Shown here: one piece after another, positions 29,408-41,881 of the stretch
Layout: every line of letters begins with the position of its first letter
How positions within the stretch are numbered: the stretch's first letter is position 1
Assembly (NCBI GenBank): GCA_034766995.1
Contig: CM068318.1
Location: 8,337,487 to 8,401,486, forward strand
DNA length: 64,000 nucleotides
Direction: 5' to 3'
DNA from: Acanthacorydalis orientalis
Taxonomy: Eukaryota > Arthropoda > Insecta > Megaloptera > Corydalidae
Made by a program: the position numbers and the translations under genes
The notes under the pieces: generated by a model
Told to the model about the DNA's origin: nothing
The model's database searches: none
The model's input: only the letters and a program-made list of their open reading frames with translations

Positions 29408-30429
29408 TGTTACAAAGGTTATAAAAATCGATAGCTCCGAAATCAAAAATAAAAAAAAATATTATTTAAACACTGATACGGTTTTAAACCATAGCAGTGA
29501 ATGTTCAAAATGTCTTTTTATTCGATTTTAATTTAATACAATACTTTTTTCCGTACGTCACAATTAAATCACATTTCACAATTCCGTACGATTCTATTAA
29601 TATACATGAGAAATTCTCAAAATGTGTTTTTTTTCAAGATGCAATACGTATTCTTTTACGCCTTTCTTTACATAATGTCTACATTTTTGAATTAATACGC
29701 TTCAAACTAAATAAAAACATGACTTAAACAATTATTATATTATTTTATACGATTTTAAGATAAACACATCAACTTATGCAGTCAATTTTAATATTAATTA
29801 AGCATGTTTTAACATTTGCAGAACAAACAAATCTTTTCATAACTATTGTTTTAAATATTAATTGTAAATTGTTTTATTGAAATGTATTATTCTTTTTCAA
29901 TGAAATTATTATTTCATTATGATTCTGTACATGATAAAGAAACTTGATATTTAAACAGTAATGTTACATATTGAACAATCTTTTTAATTTATGTATATGT
30001 ACATAATTTTTATGTGCAATAATAAACTGCTTATGATTCTGAATTAAGTAATAAATTGTCATGTATAATTGAAAAATATGCAAAATAATACTTACACGTT
30101 TTCATAAAATTTTAAGGTAAACTGATGATTTATTTTTATTTATTGATGGAGAAGAAAACTTATAATAAGAAAAGTGAAAATATGACAAATTTTGGGTTGG
30201 TTGGTTATTGGGGTTTTTAGGGCTCTTCAATAGCTGAAGTCATTAGCGTCCGAACAAATTTTTATTTTGGTTTATAAAATGCATTGTATTTTACATTCAT
30301 TTAATAATTACAAACGAAAAAAAAACGAACTATTTTTAAATTATACAGATTTTTTATTAAATTAAATATAGAAGTAAGATTTCGTTGGTATTTGGGGAGA
30401 TCATTAAGTCTAAAATTTTCATTTTGGAC

Positions 30430-30473
<44 letters not shown>

Positions 30474-31972
30474 TATCATATCATAATAGGGAAAGATTAC
30501 TGAATAGTCTGATAAACTCCTAAAGTTCTATCGAACATCTATTATTGTATTTTAAGAAACATGATTTTTTTTAAAAAAATAACTTTTCTCTGCATATATG
30601 TAGGCAGAAATCAGGTGTTCTATAAAATCATATTTTGGGATTAATGACTTAGATATTTTCTAGTTTGATATGAAAATGAGATTCGAATGAAAAATCCTTT
30701 TTAAAATGGAAGCATATCCTTCAAACTTACATATATATGGAAAGATAAACCAAAACCATCAAGATTCAGTGTTCAAAAAAACACCTATTAATTCCTAAAT
30801 ACTATTTTTTGATTGTTATCTGACTTCAAATAATAAACACAGTTATTGTATATTTATGTATTGAAAATATTATTAGCATTAGGCAGAATAAGTACATTGT
30901 TTAAGGTCCATGAAAAAGTTTGATAAATAAAATGAATTTTCTATTTTTTTTAAAAGCAAATCATAAAATTTATAACATATTTTTTTTAAATAAATATCTT
31001 TATATGGCATATATTTTTTTATTATATTATTATATACATCCATTTATAATTTAATTCTAATAAAATTTAAAATTTTCAGTCTTGAAGGGATGATATTAAT
31101 AAAAGCGAATTCAATTTTTAATAAAGCTTAGAATTTACGAAGGTCTTAAAACGGTCATGTATTTAGAAAATTAATCTATTGATATTATTTGATTCACAAT
31201 TAAAACATATTATATTTATATGTATAAATTTAAAATATTTTAATGAGAGGAAAAATATTAAATAATACGTACATATAATATATACTTATTTAATATTTTA
31301 TTAGTGCATTTTTTATATGTATGATGTGTATATATATATATATATATTAATAATTCATAAAATCATAACTCCCGAATAATTTGATTTATTATTTTAATCT
31401 TCATAACATTCTTTCAGTCATATATTATCTAGTTTTTAAAAAATGTTTTTTTTCTAAATAGAAATAATATTTTTTAAAAAAAGAATATTTTAGTAGGGAA
31501 GTTGAGTAAAAAATTTTTACGCACTTTTTTTATGGAAATTTTAATTCCAGTTTACAAAAGTACAGAATGAAACGTAAAGCATAAAATTATAATAAATATT
31601 CACTTATTTGTATATTATTATTAACAATTGAAATACTTTTTATTTACATGAATTGTTCTTAATTTGTCTAATCTATAGTTATTTATATAAGTGCTTAAAA
31701 AGACCATAATTACAATTGTCATTCTATATTTTTATTTTATTTTATATTTTTCACGTTTTCATCATAATGTATTTTATAATAGTCGGAATTGATTAAAATA
31801 TTAGAATTAACAATGCATTTTTCCCAGAATAACAGTTTTAATACTACTGCCGAATCTCGCCAATAAACGTATCACTTTTAAACAATATTATGGTTGGCAG
31901 TTATCAATTCCATGCGAATAGTCCTAAAATAATGATCATTTAACCATTGAAACATTTTAACAATCAGATAGA
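29408..31972. promoter_or_regulatory. Divergent intergenic region PRMT1 / CPSF2
   Basis: About 2.6 kb between divergent PRMT1 (-) and CPSF2 (+). It should contain both promoters. It is AT-rich with no coding frame. It contains a second copy of the 24.9-kb repeat at 30194-30256 and an (AT)n tract at 30435-30469. Base composition becomes more even only within about 130 bases of the CPSF2 start (about 31840-31972). Confidence 0.45.
30194..30256 (+). repeat. Dispersed repeat, copy 2 (diverged)
   Basis: Starts TTGGGTTGGTTGGTTATTGG, runs through AGGGCTCTTCAATAGCTGAAG and ends CATTAGCGTCCGAAC. It aligns along its length with the element at 24877-24940. The inverted-repeat stem is decayed here (GGGCTC versus GCGTCC). 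Confidence 0.6.
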
Positions 31973-34900
31973 ATGACATCAATTATTAAATTGCATGCCC
32001 TTTCGGGGGCTATGGACGAGTCACCTCCTTGTTATTTACTTCAAGTAGACGAAGTAAGGATTCTCTTAGATTGCGGTTGGGATGAAATGTTTGATCCTGA
32101 ATTCATGAAAGAGCTCAAAAGGTATAATTCGGCGGTGGGGGATTGCCATTTAAATACATTTTGTATTTATTTCTGTAGGCATGTTAATTTAATCGATGCT
32201 GTTCTACTTTCGTATCCGGATCCACAACACTTGGGCGCTCTGCCCTATATAGTTGGGAAATTAGGATTGAGTTGTCCAATATATGCCACAATCCCAGTTT
32301 ATAAAATGGGGCAAATGTTCATGTATGATTTGTATCAGTCGCATCATAACATGAAAGATTTTGATCTATTCACGTTAGATGATGTAGATGCCGCTTTTGA
32401 TAAAATTATTCAATTGAAATATAATCAGAGTGTTAACATGAAAGGTACTGATTTAAGATAAATTAGTGAGATCCATTATATACAGAATTATTCATTTAAG
32501 GGAAAGGATACGGGATAACAATAACACCATTACCTGCTGGTCATATGATCGGGGGTACAATTTGGAAAATAATGAAGATAGGTGAAGAAGATATTATATA
32601 CGCTAATGATTTTAATCATAAAAAAGAACGTCACTTAAATGGCTGTGAACTAGAAAAACTTCAACGTCCTTCATTGCTTATTATGGATGCATTTAATGCA
32701 ACTTATCAACAGGCTAGACGTAGGACCAGAGATGAAAAATTAATGAGTATGGAATTTATAATTTTTATTTTACTTATTATTTATTTTATATGTTCACTAT
32801 TCTTTTGCAGCCAATATTTTGCAAACATTAAGAAACAATGGAAATGTTTTGGTTTGTGTCGATGCAGCTGGTCGTGTTCTAGAATTAGCTCATATGCTAG
32901 ATCAGCTCTGGCGCAATAAAGAGTCAGGGTTATTGGCATACTCATTAGCTTTGTTAAATAATGTAAGCTACAATGTTGTTGAATTTGCTAAAAGTCAAAT
33001 TGAGTGGATGAGTGATAAGGTAAACTTTATTTAATCTCGATTGTAGACTGTTTATGATCTTAAAGTTTATTTTCTTTTAGCTAATGAGAACGTTTGAAGG
33101 GGCAAGAAATAATCCTTTTCAATTTAAACATTTACAATTATGTCATAGCTTGGCCGAGTTAGCAAATGTTCCAAACCCAAAAGTTGTGCTAGCGAGTTCC
33201 CCTGACATGGAATCAGGTTTTTCGAGAGAGTTGTTCATACAGTGGGCTGGAAATCCAAATAACAGTATTATTTTAACAACACGGTAAATTGATTATAGTG
33301 TTGTATTTTTAACTGGCTACTCTTAATATCTTCAAAATTATAAATATTTGTTTTACTACTTTGTTTTTCTTTAATATTGAATTAATTTAGTTTTAAATAT
33401 TTTTTACAGCACATCACCGGGTACACTTGCAAGAGATTTAATTGAAAATGGTGGTAATCGAATTATTGATATAGAAGTTAGGAGAAGAGTAAAATTGGAA
33501 GGAGCTGAACTGGAAGAATATCAGCGAAAGGAAAAAGAGAGACAAGAAAATAAAAATGATAAACAGTAAATATTTGTTTATATGCAGTATAATTCCATAT
33601 TTGAATAAATTATAAATGTATGTACTTTTAGTGATGATGAAGCCATGAGCAGTGAATCAGATGATGAATTGGAAATGAGTGTTATTGTTTCTAAAGGACG
33701 TCATGATATAGTTATTAAACCAGAAAATAAAGCTCAAACAGGTTTCTTTAAAGCTGCTAAAAAGCAGAATGTTATGTTTCCATTTTTTGAGGAAAAAGTA
33801 TGTATTTTATTGATAGAAGTTTCAAATAATTTGATTTTTTTTGATACTGTACATATAATTGGGTTTCATTTTTTTTATTTGATTTTATAGATTAAATGTG
33901 ATGAGTATGGAGAGATAATACGTCCTGAAGATTATAAAATTGCTGAAGTAGCACCCGAATCTACAGATGAGGTAAAAGAAATCTTGCCATCTAAAGAGGA
34001 AGAGATTGTAGGTAGGTTTTGATAACTTAATAAGTCATAAGTATGAATATTGAAAAATATGAGTTGCTTTTTATAGCTGATGTTCCTGATGTTCCAACAA
34101 AATGTGTTTGTTCTGTTCGTCGAATACGTATCATGGCTTCTGTTACTTTCATTGATCTTGAAGGAAGATCTGATGGAGAATCATTATTAAAAATTGTTTC
34201 TCAGTTGAGACCACATAGAGTAGTTCTTGTGCGGGCACCTCCAGAAGCTGCCGCAATTGCTTCACATCATTGTCGAGAAGTAGTCGGAGCTAGAGTGTTA
34301 GTACCAGTACGTGGAGAACTAGTTGATGCAACAACAGAAACTCATATATATCAGGTTATTTTTATTAATAATTTATGTACTTTTATGCAGTTTTGTTAAT
34401 TATGATTACAATTAATTGAAAATAATCCTTGACTGTATTTAATCTATTTAAATTATAAATTTTCATATTTTAGGTCCGCTTAACTGATGCTTTAGTTTCA
34501 CAACTCGAGTTTCAAAAAGGAAAGGATGGTACAGAACTTGCATGGGTTGATGGTCAAATAACTATAAGAGAAAGTGGTGTCGATACAAGGCCTCCAATAC
34601 CTCCGACAGAGGAACCAATGGAGGGTAAGAAATTCTGTCATGATCTTTTTAAACACGTATTTAATATTTATAAAACTAAAATTATCTTGAGTAGATAAAA
34701 TACTAAGTAAATGTTAAATAACTACAAAGTATCTTATTAAATGTTTTGAAATAGAATAAAGATTTCTACCGTGCTGATTGTTTATTATTTTTATTAGAAG
34801 ATGCTCACACAGTGCCTGAGAAAGAGCCTATATTGACATTGGAACCATCACCATTAGGACCAATACCTTCACACGAACCAGTATTGGTTAATGAATTAAA

Positions 34901-35093
34901 ATTATCAGATTTTAAGCAAGCACTTACAAAAGCAAATATACACTCCGAGCTGAGCGGTGGTGTACTTTGGTGTTGTGATGGAACAGTTGCCTTGCGTAGA
35001 CCTGAAGGTGGTAGAGTTGTGCTTGAAGGATGCCTTTCTGAAGAATATTATGCTATCAGACAGTATTTGTATGAACAGTTTGCTATTATTTAA
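31973..35093 (+). CDS. CPSF2: Cleavage and polyadenylation specificity factor subunit 2 (CPSF100), 11 exons
   Basis: CPSF2 is the inactive partner of the CPSF73 endonuclease in the complex that cleaves pre-mRNA 3' ends, and also acts in histone mRNA processing. Coding exons are 31973-32121, 32179-32444, 32501-32746, 32811-33019, 33081-33283, 33410-33565, 33632-33797, 33891-34011, 34077-34354, 34474-34624 and 34798-35093. GT-AG sites and matching phases give 746 residues (human 782). The N-terminus [12 protein letters not shown] and [15 protein letters not shown] are family-typical. The metallo-beta-lactamase motif 2 is degenerate: [12 protein letters not shown] instead of HxHxDH, as expected for a pseudo-nuclease. 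The beta-CASP part follows ([35 protein letters not shown]). A Glu/Lys/Asp-rich linker and the C-terminal domain ([29 protein letters not shown]-like, [21 protein letters not shown]) complete it. Confidence 0.95.
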
Positions 35094-35119
35094 ACTCATT
35101 TATATTAAGTGTATTTTGT

Positions 35120-35125
35120 AATAAA
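35120..35125 (+). terminator. Candidate CPSF2 poly(A) signal
   Basis: AATAAA 27 bases after the CPSF2 stop codon, followed by a T-rich stretch. If used, the 3' UTR is very short. Confidence 0.5.
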
Positions 35126-36553
35126 TCATTTTTTTAACATATTTTTTTCTTATGTAAATAAATTAACTAAAAAAATATTTTCAGTAAATTACAATTTTTT
35201 AATTTAATTTCACTATTTCCAAATATATTTTACAGATTATATGTCAAGTTTATAAACTTCAGTCATTAATTCTTCATCAATGCAGGGAGTACTACAAGAA
35301 CATTTTTTTCTCAAGTGTATGCTATTGAAAAAATAATTATTCAGTTGCAATTATAGTTGAAAAGATTTATATCTTAATGTTTATTGTTACGTGATCACAA
35401 CATGAAAAACTATATATTTTTTAGGTATAATGAAATACATTTTTAATTGTTCTTTAAATAGACATCAACTTAATTATTTGCTTTTAATAATAATTAAAGA
35501 TGTCCCTTAGAGAAAGTATTTTAAACTTTTTATACATATTATGATTACAATTTTTATTTATCAATAAATTACATTTTGTCATTGTTTGAGTTTCATCATC
35601 ATCTGATTTTAAAAAGTTATAAATGCATTAAAATAAAATAAAAATGTGTACATATATGGATGTAGAACATTTAAAAAAATAAATACTGGTTTTATGTATA
35701 TAAATTTATGCAAAGTAATATTATTGTAGGAGTTTAGTAATATAATGCACAGCTCAATTAAAAGTTTCCTGTGCAAGTTTTACTTTGCTGTAAATAATAA
35801 ACATGATATTCATATATAAAGGTAATTAATGTGTATTGATTTTTTTCTAGATGAATAAAGAATAATGGAAGAGGTTTAAGAAGAATGAATGAAGTCAGGA
35901 TTGATATAGATTAAAAAGATATGAATACATTTTTAAATCTAATACAAATTTAGAATTATGAAGAAGAATCAACCATAACTGGCTATAACTAATTTCAAAG
36001 GATTTAAAAAAAGTAAATAATTATAATTCAGATGTAAAATAGGCATTAATACAGTATAACACGGGTTCATATTCTTTTTCTATTGTTGCAAGTCTGAAGT
36101 TTATCCGGAATATCGTTGCTTAGTTTTATTTTTCTTATTTAGTAATAAATTAGGTTTAGTTTATGAAAGAAAAATGATATTATTAAGCTTTAAAAAAATA
36201 TGAATCCAGGTCAATTATTTTAGTATAGGGGTATAAAGTTATGTATTTATAACATCGGCTCGAACATTGTTTCACTATCCGAAAGTATTGGTGAAAAAAT
36301 ATCAAAACGTGTATAAAACGACGCATTATAAAACTGTACTATGTATATATTGTTCGATTGCTACCTATAAATGTAGTCTTGAAATATAGCTAGTCACGGA
36401 ATAAGTGGGGTTATGATTAAATATTAGAGTGATTTTTATTTGTGAGTTTTATAAAAGAATTAAATTCTAAACAGATATAATTTTTTTTAGTTTGTGTGTG
36501 TATGATATGTGTAATGTTTTATTTACAGTTCATATGTAGTCGACTGTTGAATT
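35126..36553 (+). promoter_or_regulatory. CPSF2-ALG12 spacer with ALG12 promoter
   Basis: 1.4 kb between two tandem plus-strand genes. No coding frame was recognised. Composition becomes less AT-rich after about 36240, close to the ALG12 start, so the promoter and 5' UTR are expected in the last 300 bases. Confidence 0.4.
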
Positions 36554-39500
36554 ATGTCTCATTTAATAACAATAGTCGCTGCGGCGCATCTGATCTATTG
36601 TCCTTTTACAAAAGTTGAAGAGAGTTTTAATTTACAAGCGACGCACGATTTATTATATCTGAGGCAAAATTTGACGCAGGTAAATGTAAAGAAATGGTCT
36701 GATTGAATATTCAGATACATCATTTTATATTTAGTTTCATATTTTCTTTTTAGTATGATCATCACGAATTTCCGGGAGTTGTGCCGAGATCGTTTATCGG
36801 TCCTATTTTCCTTGCAGCATTATGTTCACCATTTACGTTAATGCTGGATATTTTCGGATTAAGTAAATTCTGGGCCCAATATATTGGTAAGCTGGATTTC
36901 GGTGTATGTTTATAGTACGTGTTTATGTATATATTTATAAATGCATATATTTTTTAATAGCTAGAGCAGCTTTAGGATGTTGTGTGATCACATCTTTTGA
37001 GTCTCTTCGTAAGGCTTTAGCATTAAAATTTGGATCTAGGTGGGCTATGTGGTTTGCGATTATTACCGTGACTCAGTTTCATTTTATGTATTATCTCAGT
37101 AGACCATTACCGAATGTTATAGTATTACCGTTAGGTAAGAGTTTTAATTTCAGTATATTTGTTTAATAGATTAATTCATCAATTAAATGTATTTTAAATT
37201 CGCTGTGGTTTAGTTATTTTAGCTATTGACGGATGGATACGTGGAAATACTGTAAGATTTGTGAGATTTTCAGCGGCAGCTGTAATTATATTTCGGGCTG
37301 AATTAGTATTACTTTTTGGTCCCATGCTTCTTGTTGATCTTGTTCGTGGCACTACATCAGTCTTGAAGTAAGTGATTATATTTGTCTGATAAAATATTTG
37401 TTAGAAATTAAACAATTAAATGTATTTAACTTAACAGGGTACTTGCAATTGGAATACTTGCTGGTTTTGTTTCTTTACTATTGACACTTGTTATCGATAC
37501 ATTGTTTTGGGGTCGTTTATCGTGGCCTGAAGGAGAAGTATTTTATTTTAATGTTGTATTAAATCGGAGTTCAGAATGGGGCGTATCCTTTTGATATTTT
37601 ATTTTGATTTAATAAAAACAAACTTTTTAGAATAACGAAATCAAAAAATATAGTTTCTTTAATGAATATATGCAGACATCACCATTCCTTTGGTATTTTT
37701 ACTCTGCAATACCACGGGGTATGGCTACCTCAGTGTTACTAATACCTTTTGGATTCATATTTGATGTCAAAACAAGGCCAATAATTATGCCTGCTATTTT
37801 CTTTGTTCTCCTATATTCATTTTTACCACATAAGGAGTTACGCTTTATACTTTATGCATTTCCTTTGTTTAACGTAGCAGTTGCATCAGCTTGTGAAATT
37901 GCGTTAGTATAATATTTTTGTAATAGTACTGATGTATTCTTTGTTAATTCATTACTGGAAAACTTGAAAGTAATATTAAAATTTCATATTATAATTTTAA
38001 TTAATATTGGATTAAGCATAATTATATATTTATATCTACCATAAACGAAATTATTGTTTTCAAAACGAAATAAGTATTTTTTTAAATTGTTTTGAAAGAC
38101 ACCTTTAATGATTAGAAACCAAGACCTGTAATTAAATATTTATTTTTATTAAACAGCTGGCGAAATCGTTCACATTCTGCTCAATATGGAATTGCTGCAC
38201 TTATTGTTTGTGGTCATGTTGTTGTTAATGCGTTGTTTGCTCTATTTATGTTAAGAGTCTCATCAGAAAATTATCCTGGTGGTGTTGCTATGTCAAAATT
38301 ACATAGACTTGAGTCATCGACCGATTTTATTTTTGTTCATATTGATTCATATGCTGCACAAACGGGTGTCTCAAAATTTACAGAAGTGAATTCAAATTGG
38401 ATGTAAGTTTTTCTGTATTTAGATATAATACAAAAAAATGATTTTTTTGAAAAATAATTCCAGTTATAGTAAAAATGAGAGTGTTCGGCCAGGAAGTTAT
38501 GAAATGCTTGAATATACACATTTATTAATAGGTGCAAAAAGCAAGTATTCACCAAATTTAAAACCATTTGTCCAATCACATGAAATTTTAGATGTAGTTG
38601 ATGTATTCTCACATATTGCACTCGACTATGATTCATTTCCACCAATCAAAATACGAACACGACCAGCTGTATTTATATTAAAACGTCTCGTTGAATTTCA
38701 TCCACCTGAAGAGATGCAGATTAAGTATTATGAGAACGAAAAATTGAGTAAAGATGATTCTATTGTATTGCAACCACGTGAACGACCAAATAGAGAGAAA
38801 CTTCGAGAAATAATAAAACAACATAAAGCAAAAATTCAAGATGCAGAGATGGTGAAAAAATTGGATGAAGTTTCTAAGTCTAAAATTATGGATATCCAGC
38901 CAACATTTGAAGGTAAATTTTGACAAAATTGTAAATTTTTCATTTGTTTTTGTTTTGGATTTTTTGTAGTTTTTTTTGCTGAATTTTTATTTTTGAAAAA
39001 TTTTATTGTGTTTGATAAGAATGTTAATTATAATTAATATGAATTATAAAATTAATAGAAACATTTTATAATGCAGATTTAGAAGTACCTCAAAAAGAGA
39101 ACGATTCTACTATTAAAGAAGAAAATGATACTGTTATTAAAAAAATTGAAGTACTTACTCATTCAGATTACAAAATAGAACATTCAGATATTAATTATGT
39201 TGTTACAAACACTTTTGGAGTTGAAAACGATAACAATAATAATATTCAAATTGAACAAGTGATTGATGTAGAGGATTCTCTGGAAGGTGAATGCCCTGCC
39301 GATAATACAGAGTATTTAACTCCGAGTTTCTTAAGTAAAAGTAGAAATGAAAATATCGTAGAACATAAATCAGATAGTGTACAGAAAGAAAGTGTGTTAG
39401 ATGTTAAAGATTTTGAAACCAAATTTTCAATTGAGTCTGAAGGTATAACATCTCAAATGGAAGATTCTTCTAATTTTGAAGCTCAAACATCTGTAGTAGA

Positions 39501-40419
39501 TGATAATTCTAATGAGATTGTTAAGGAGAAAAAGGAAGTAAATCTTGAAATTGATGATAAAGATACGGTCGAAGAGAAAATTCAACAGGAAATTAAAGAA
39601 CCCAGGCAGGAGATAAAACAAACTTTACAAAATAAAGATGAGCAAGTAAAGAAATTGAGGATTAAAAAACATATTAAAACTAAGACTGAATCTTCTTTTA
39701 AAACAAAACCTGAACAAGACATTAAAGTAAAGGCTGTGAAACATAGTGATGTTAATGTTGAATATTCTATTAAAAAGAAAAAAGTTGTAACTCCTCTTAA
39801 AAATAAAGTAGATTCAAGTACATTTAAGGATTCTATTAGAAATCAAAATGAAGAATCTGATGGAGTTGATGTTAGTAATATATCTGAAAATTTTGTTCAG
39901 ATTGCAAATGATTTAAAAAATGAACAGCATGAAGAAATGAATTTGGAATTTCAAAAAGAATTAAATATTGATAATATTGAGAATAAAGAGGCATTATTGG
40001 AAGTTAAAAGTTCTCTGAAATCCAAAAAAAGTAAAACAAACGAGGAAGTTACTGTTGAAAAACGAAAAAATAAACAGAAAAAACATAAGCAAAAAAAAGA
40101 TACCCTTATTCTTCCACCTGAAACAGCACAAGATGAAAGTGGTATGAGTAATGTTGAATTGTTACAAGCATATTTGGATGGAATAGGTGCTGCAGCAGGT
40201 GTAAAACCTTATGTTGTTGAATCTAATGAAATGAATAAAAATTCTATTCCCAACCAAAAAGATGATATGAAGGATGAAAATTTAGAAAAGGCTATAAAAG
40301 AAACACAGAAAGATGTTTCAAAACAAAAAGACAAAACATCACTTAATATTTCAGGTGGTATGGAAGATATGCCAGAGATTGTTAGCTCAGAATCAATGAG
40401 TTTCAGGGATGAACTTTAA
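36554..40419 (+). CDS. ALG12: ALG12 alpha-1,6-mannosyltransferase with long charged C-terminal tail (nine exons)
   Basis: ALG12 adds the eighth mannose, in alpha-1,6 linkage from dolichyl-P-mannose, to the Man7GlcNAc2-PP-dolichol precursor in the ER lumen. Coding exons are 36554-36679, 36754-36886, 36961-37134, 37214-37367, 37438-37582, 37676-37902, 38157-38402, 38464-38912 and 39077-40419. All introns are GT-AG with matching phases, total 998 residues. The GT-C family signature [15 protein letters not shown] is near the N-terminus, followed by many hydrophobic membrane segments. HKELRF is at about 296-301. [12 protein letters not shown] and [13 protein letters not shown] are family-typical. 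The conserved enzyme ends near residue 476 (RPAVFILKR). Residues about 477-998 are a hydrophilic Lys/Glu-rich tail, mostly from the single 1343-base last exon. Human ALG12 is 488 aa, so this tail roughly doubles the protein. Confidence 0.92.
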
Positions 40420-41408
40420 TGTTATTAATGTATTGAAACATGTGCCTTTTCTTTTGACATTTTGTATTTTTAAGTATGTAATATATGTACATGAATATTT
40501 GAGTAGCTAGTATGAAATGTTTGATAAAACTGTTGTTTTGTATTAAGTGATTTTTTCTTTTGACCTTTTCTGTCTCTGCTTTAGATGAATCATTTTTCTG
40601 TCTTGATTTTTAAAATTTATATATATATATATTTACATATATACACACACACACACATATACATGAAGTGTGTGTTTAAAAATATTACATATTTCTATGT
40701 ATTTTAAATGAAAAAAATGGTTAATGTATTGAATATTGTTGTGTACTATTCATAAAATTCTTGAAAAGTAAAAGCTATAAGCAAGTGTATTCAAATGATT
40801 ACATTTTATAATGTTCTATTAAAATAGATGTTTAATGAACAATTGAGTAATTTGCAAAAACAAAGTTTGATTGTAAAATTACTATCTTGAATACTGCTAA
40901 AATATTTTAGAATAATTATCTTTTGTTGACAAATACAACCAAATAAGGAATAATCTATATTCTAATAATGTTTTTTTTTACTCAAACTTTGTTGTAATTA
41001 AAAAAATAAGCATTTACATCTAATTACTAACAATCAGGATATATATTGTTTTTAATTTGAAATTTTATATATTTTGTTTTAACCAAATTGTGAAATATAA
41101 TAACTTTATTGTTCATAGTGATCATGTTATATAACTTTTTATGTGAAAAACATATTCCTATTAAATTTAATCTTAATTGTAATATGGTTGTTGTAAATAT
41201 ATATTTGAATTCTACACTTCCTTGAAATAAAAGAATATAATTAAAATGAAGAGAAAATTTAGGGAATTATAGAAAATATATTCAATAAACATTAAAATAG
41301 TTTAATAGTATATTTTTTTAAATAATTACATAAGATTATCTAGTTAAACAAATTTCCTGAGTTTGGAAACTCTGGTTGACTATCCCTTATAGAAAAATTG
41401 AATGTGAT
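40420..41408. other. Convergent spacer ALG12 / COX7A
   Basis: About 1 kb between the ALG12 stop (+) and the COX7A stop (-). No coding sequence; it should contain the two 3' UTRs. A (CA)n/(AT)n patch lies at about 40618-40660. A minus-strand ATTAAA (41301-41306) is a candidate COX7A poly(A) signal. Confidence 0.5.
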
Positions 41409-41881
41409 TTAATCTTTTTTCGGGAAACTGAGTTCATAAAACACCTTCAACGACCACGATACTCCAATCACGGACAATAACATTGTAGCTTGGTATAATA
41501 TTTTATCGACAGCACCACCTTTTATGAATACTGGGATTCCATCACCTAGCTAAAGAATAGAATAATTTATTAATAGCCTGATACAATGATAAATACTCAT
41601 TGACTATTTCCTTACTTTAAATTTTTCTTGGTTCGCTTTCATCTTGTACCAAGCTGATGGAACATCAAGTTTCGTTTTGCATGCATTATCAGACATTTGT
41701 CGGACACCTGCACATAATCTAACAAGTTGTAAGCTTCTCTAAAATGAAAAAAATCATTTAATAACTTTATTTGTTATTATGTAATGACAACTGTATTTTA
41801 TTGATAAACGTGATTTTTATTAAAAAATGATTTAGAATATTTATTATACAAGCTAAAATAAATAATTCTTACAGAATTCAT
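41409..41881 (-). CDS. COX7A: Cytochrome c oxidase subunit 7A, mitochondrial (three small exons)
   Basis: A small nuclear subunit of respiratory complex IV in the inner mitochondrial membrane. Minus-strand coding exons are 41881-41873 (only Met-Asn-Ser, then GTAAGA), 41738-41616 and 41549-41409, all phase 0, giving 90 residues. The N-terminus (RSLQLVRLCAGVRQMS) is basic and lacks acidic residues, as expected for a mitochondrial presequence. The conserved COX7A core is in the last exon: PVFIKGGAVDKILYQATM at about 50-67, then one membrane segment (about 61-84) and the C-terminal FPKKD. The match to the family pattern PVxLKGGxxDxxLYxxTM is strong. The gene is easily missed because no exon exceeds 47 codons. 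A different first exon is possible, since the proposed one codes only three residues. Confidence 0.88.

Noticed and set aside
39259..40419. A separate intronless gene encoding a 386-residue Lys/Glu-rich protein
   Set aside because: The frame is open upstream to a good acceptor at 39076/39077 whose phase matches the ALG12 exon 8 donor, so it is better explained as the last ALG12 exon. A separate gene is not fully excluded.
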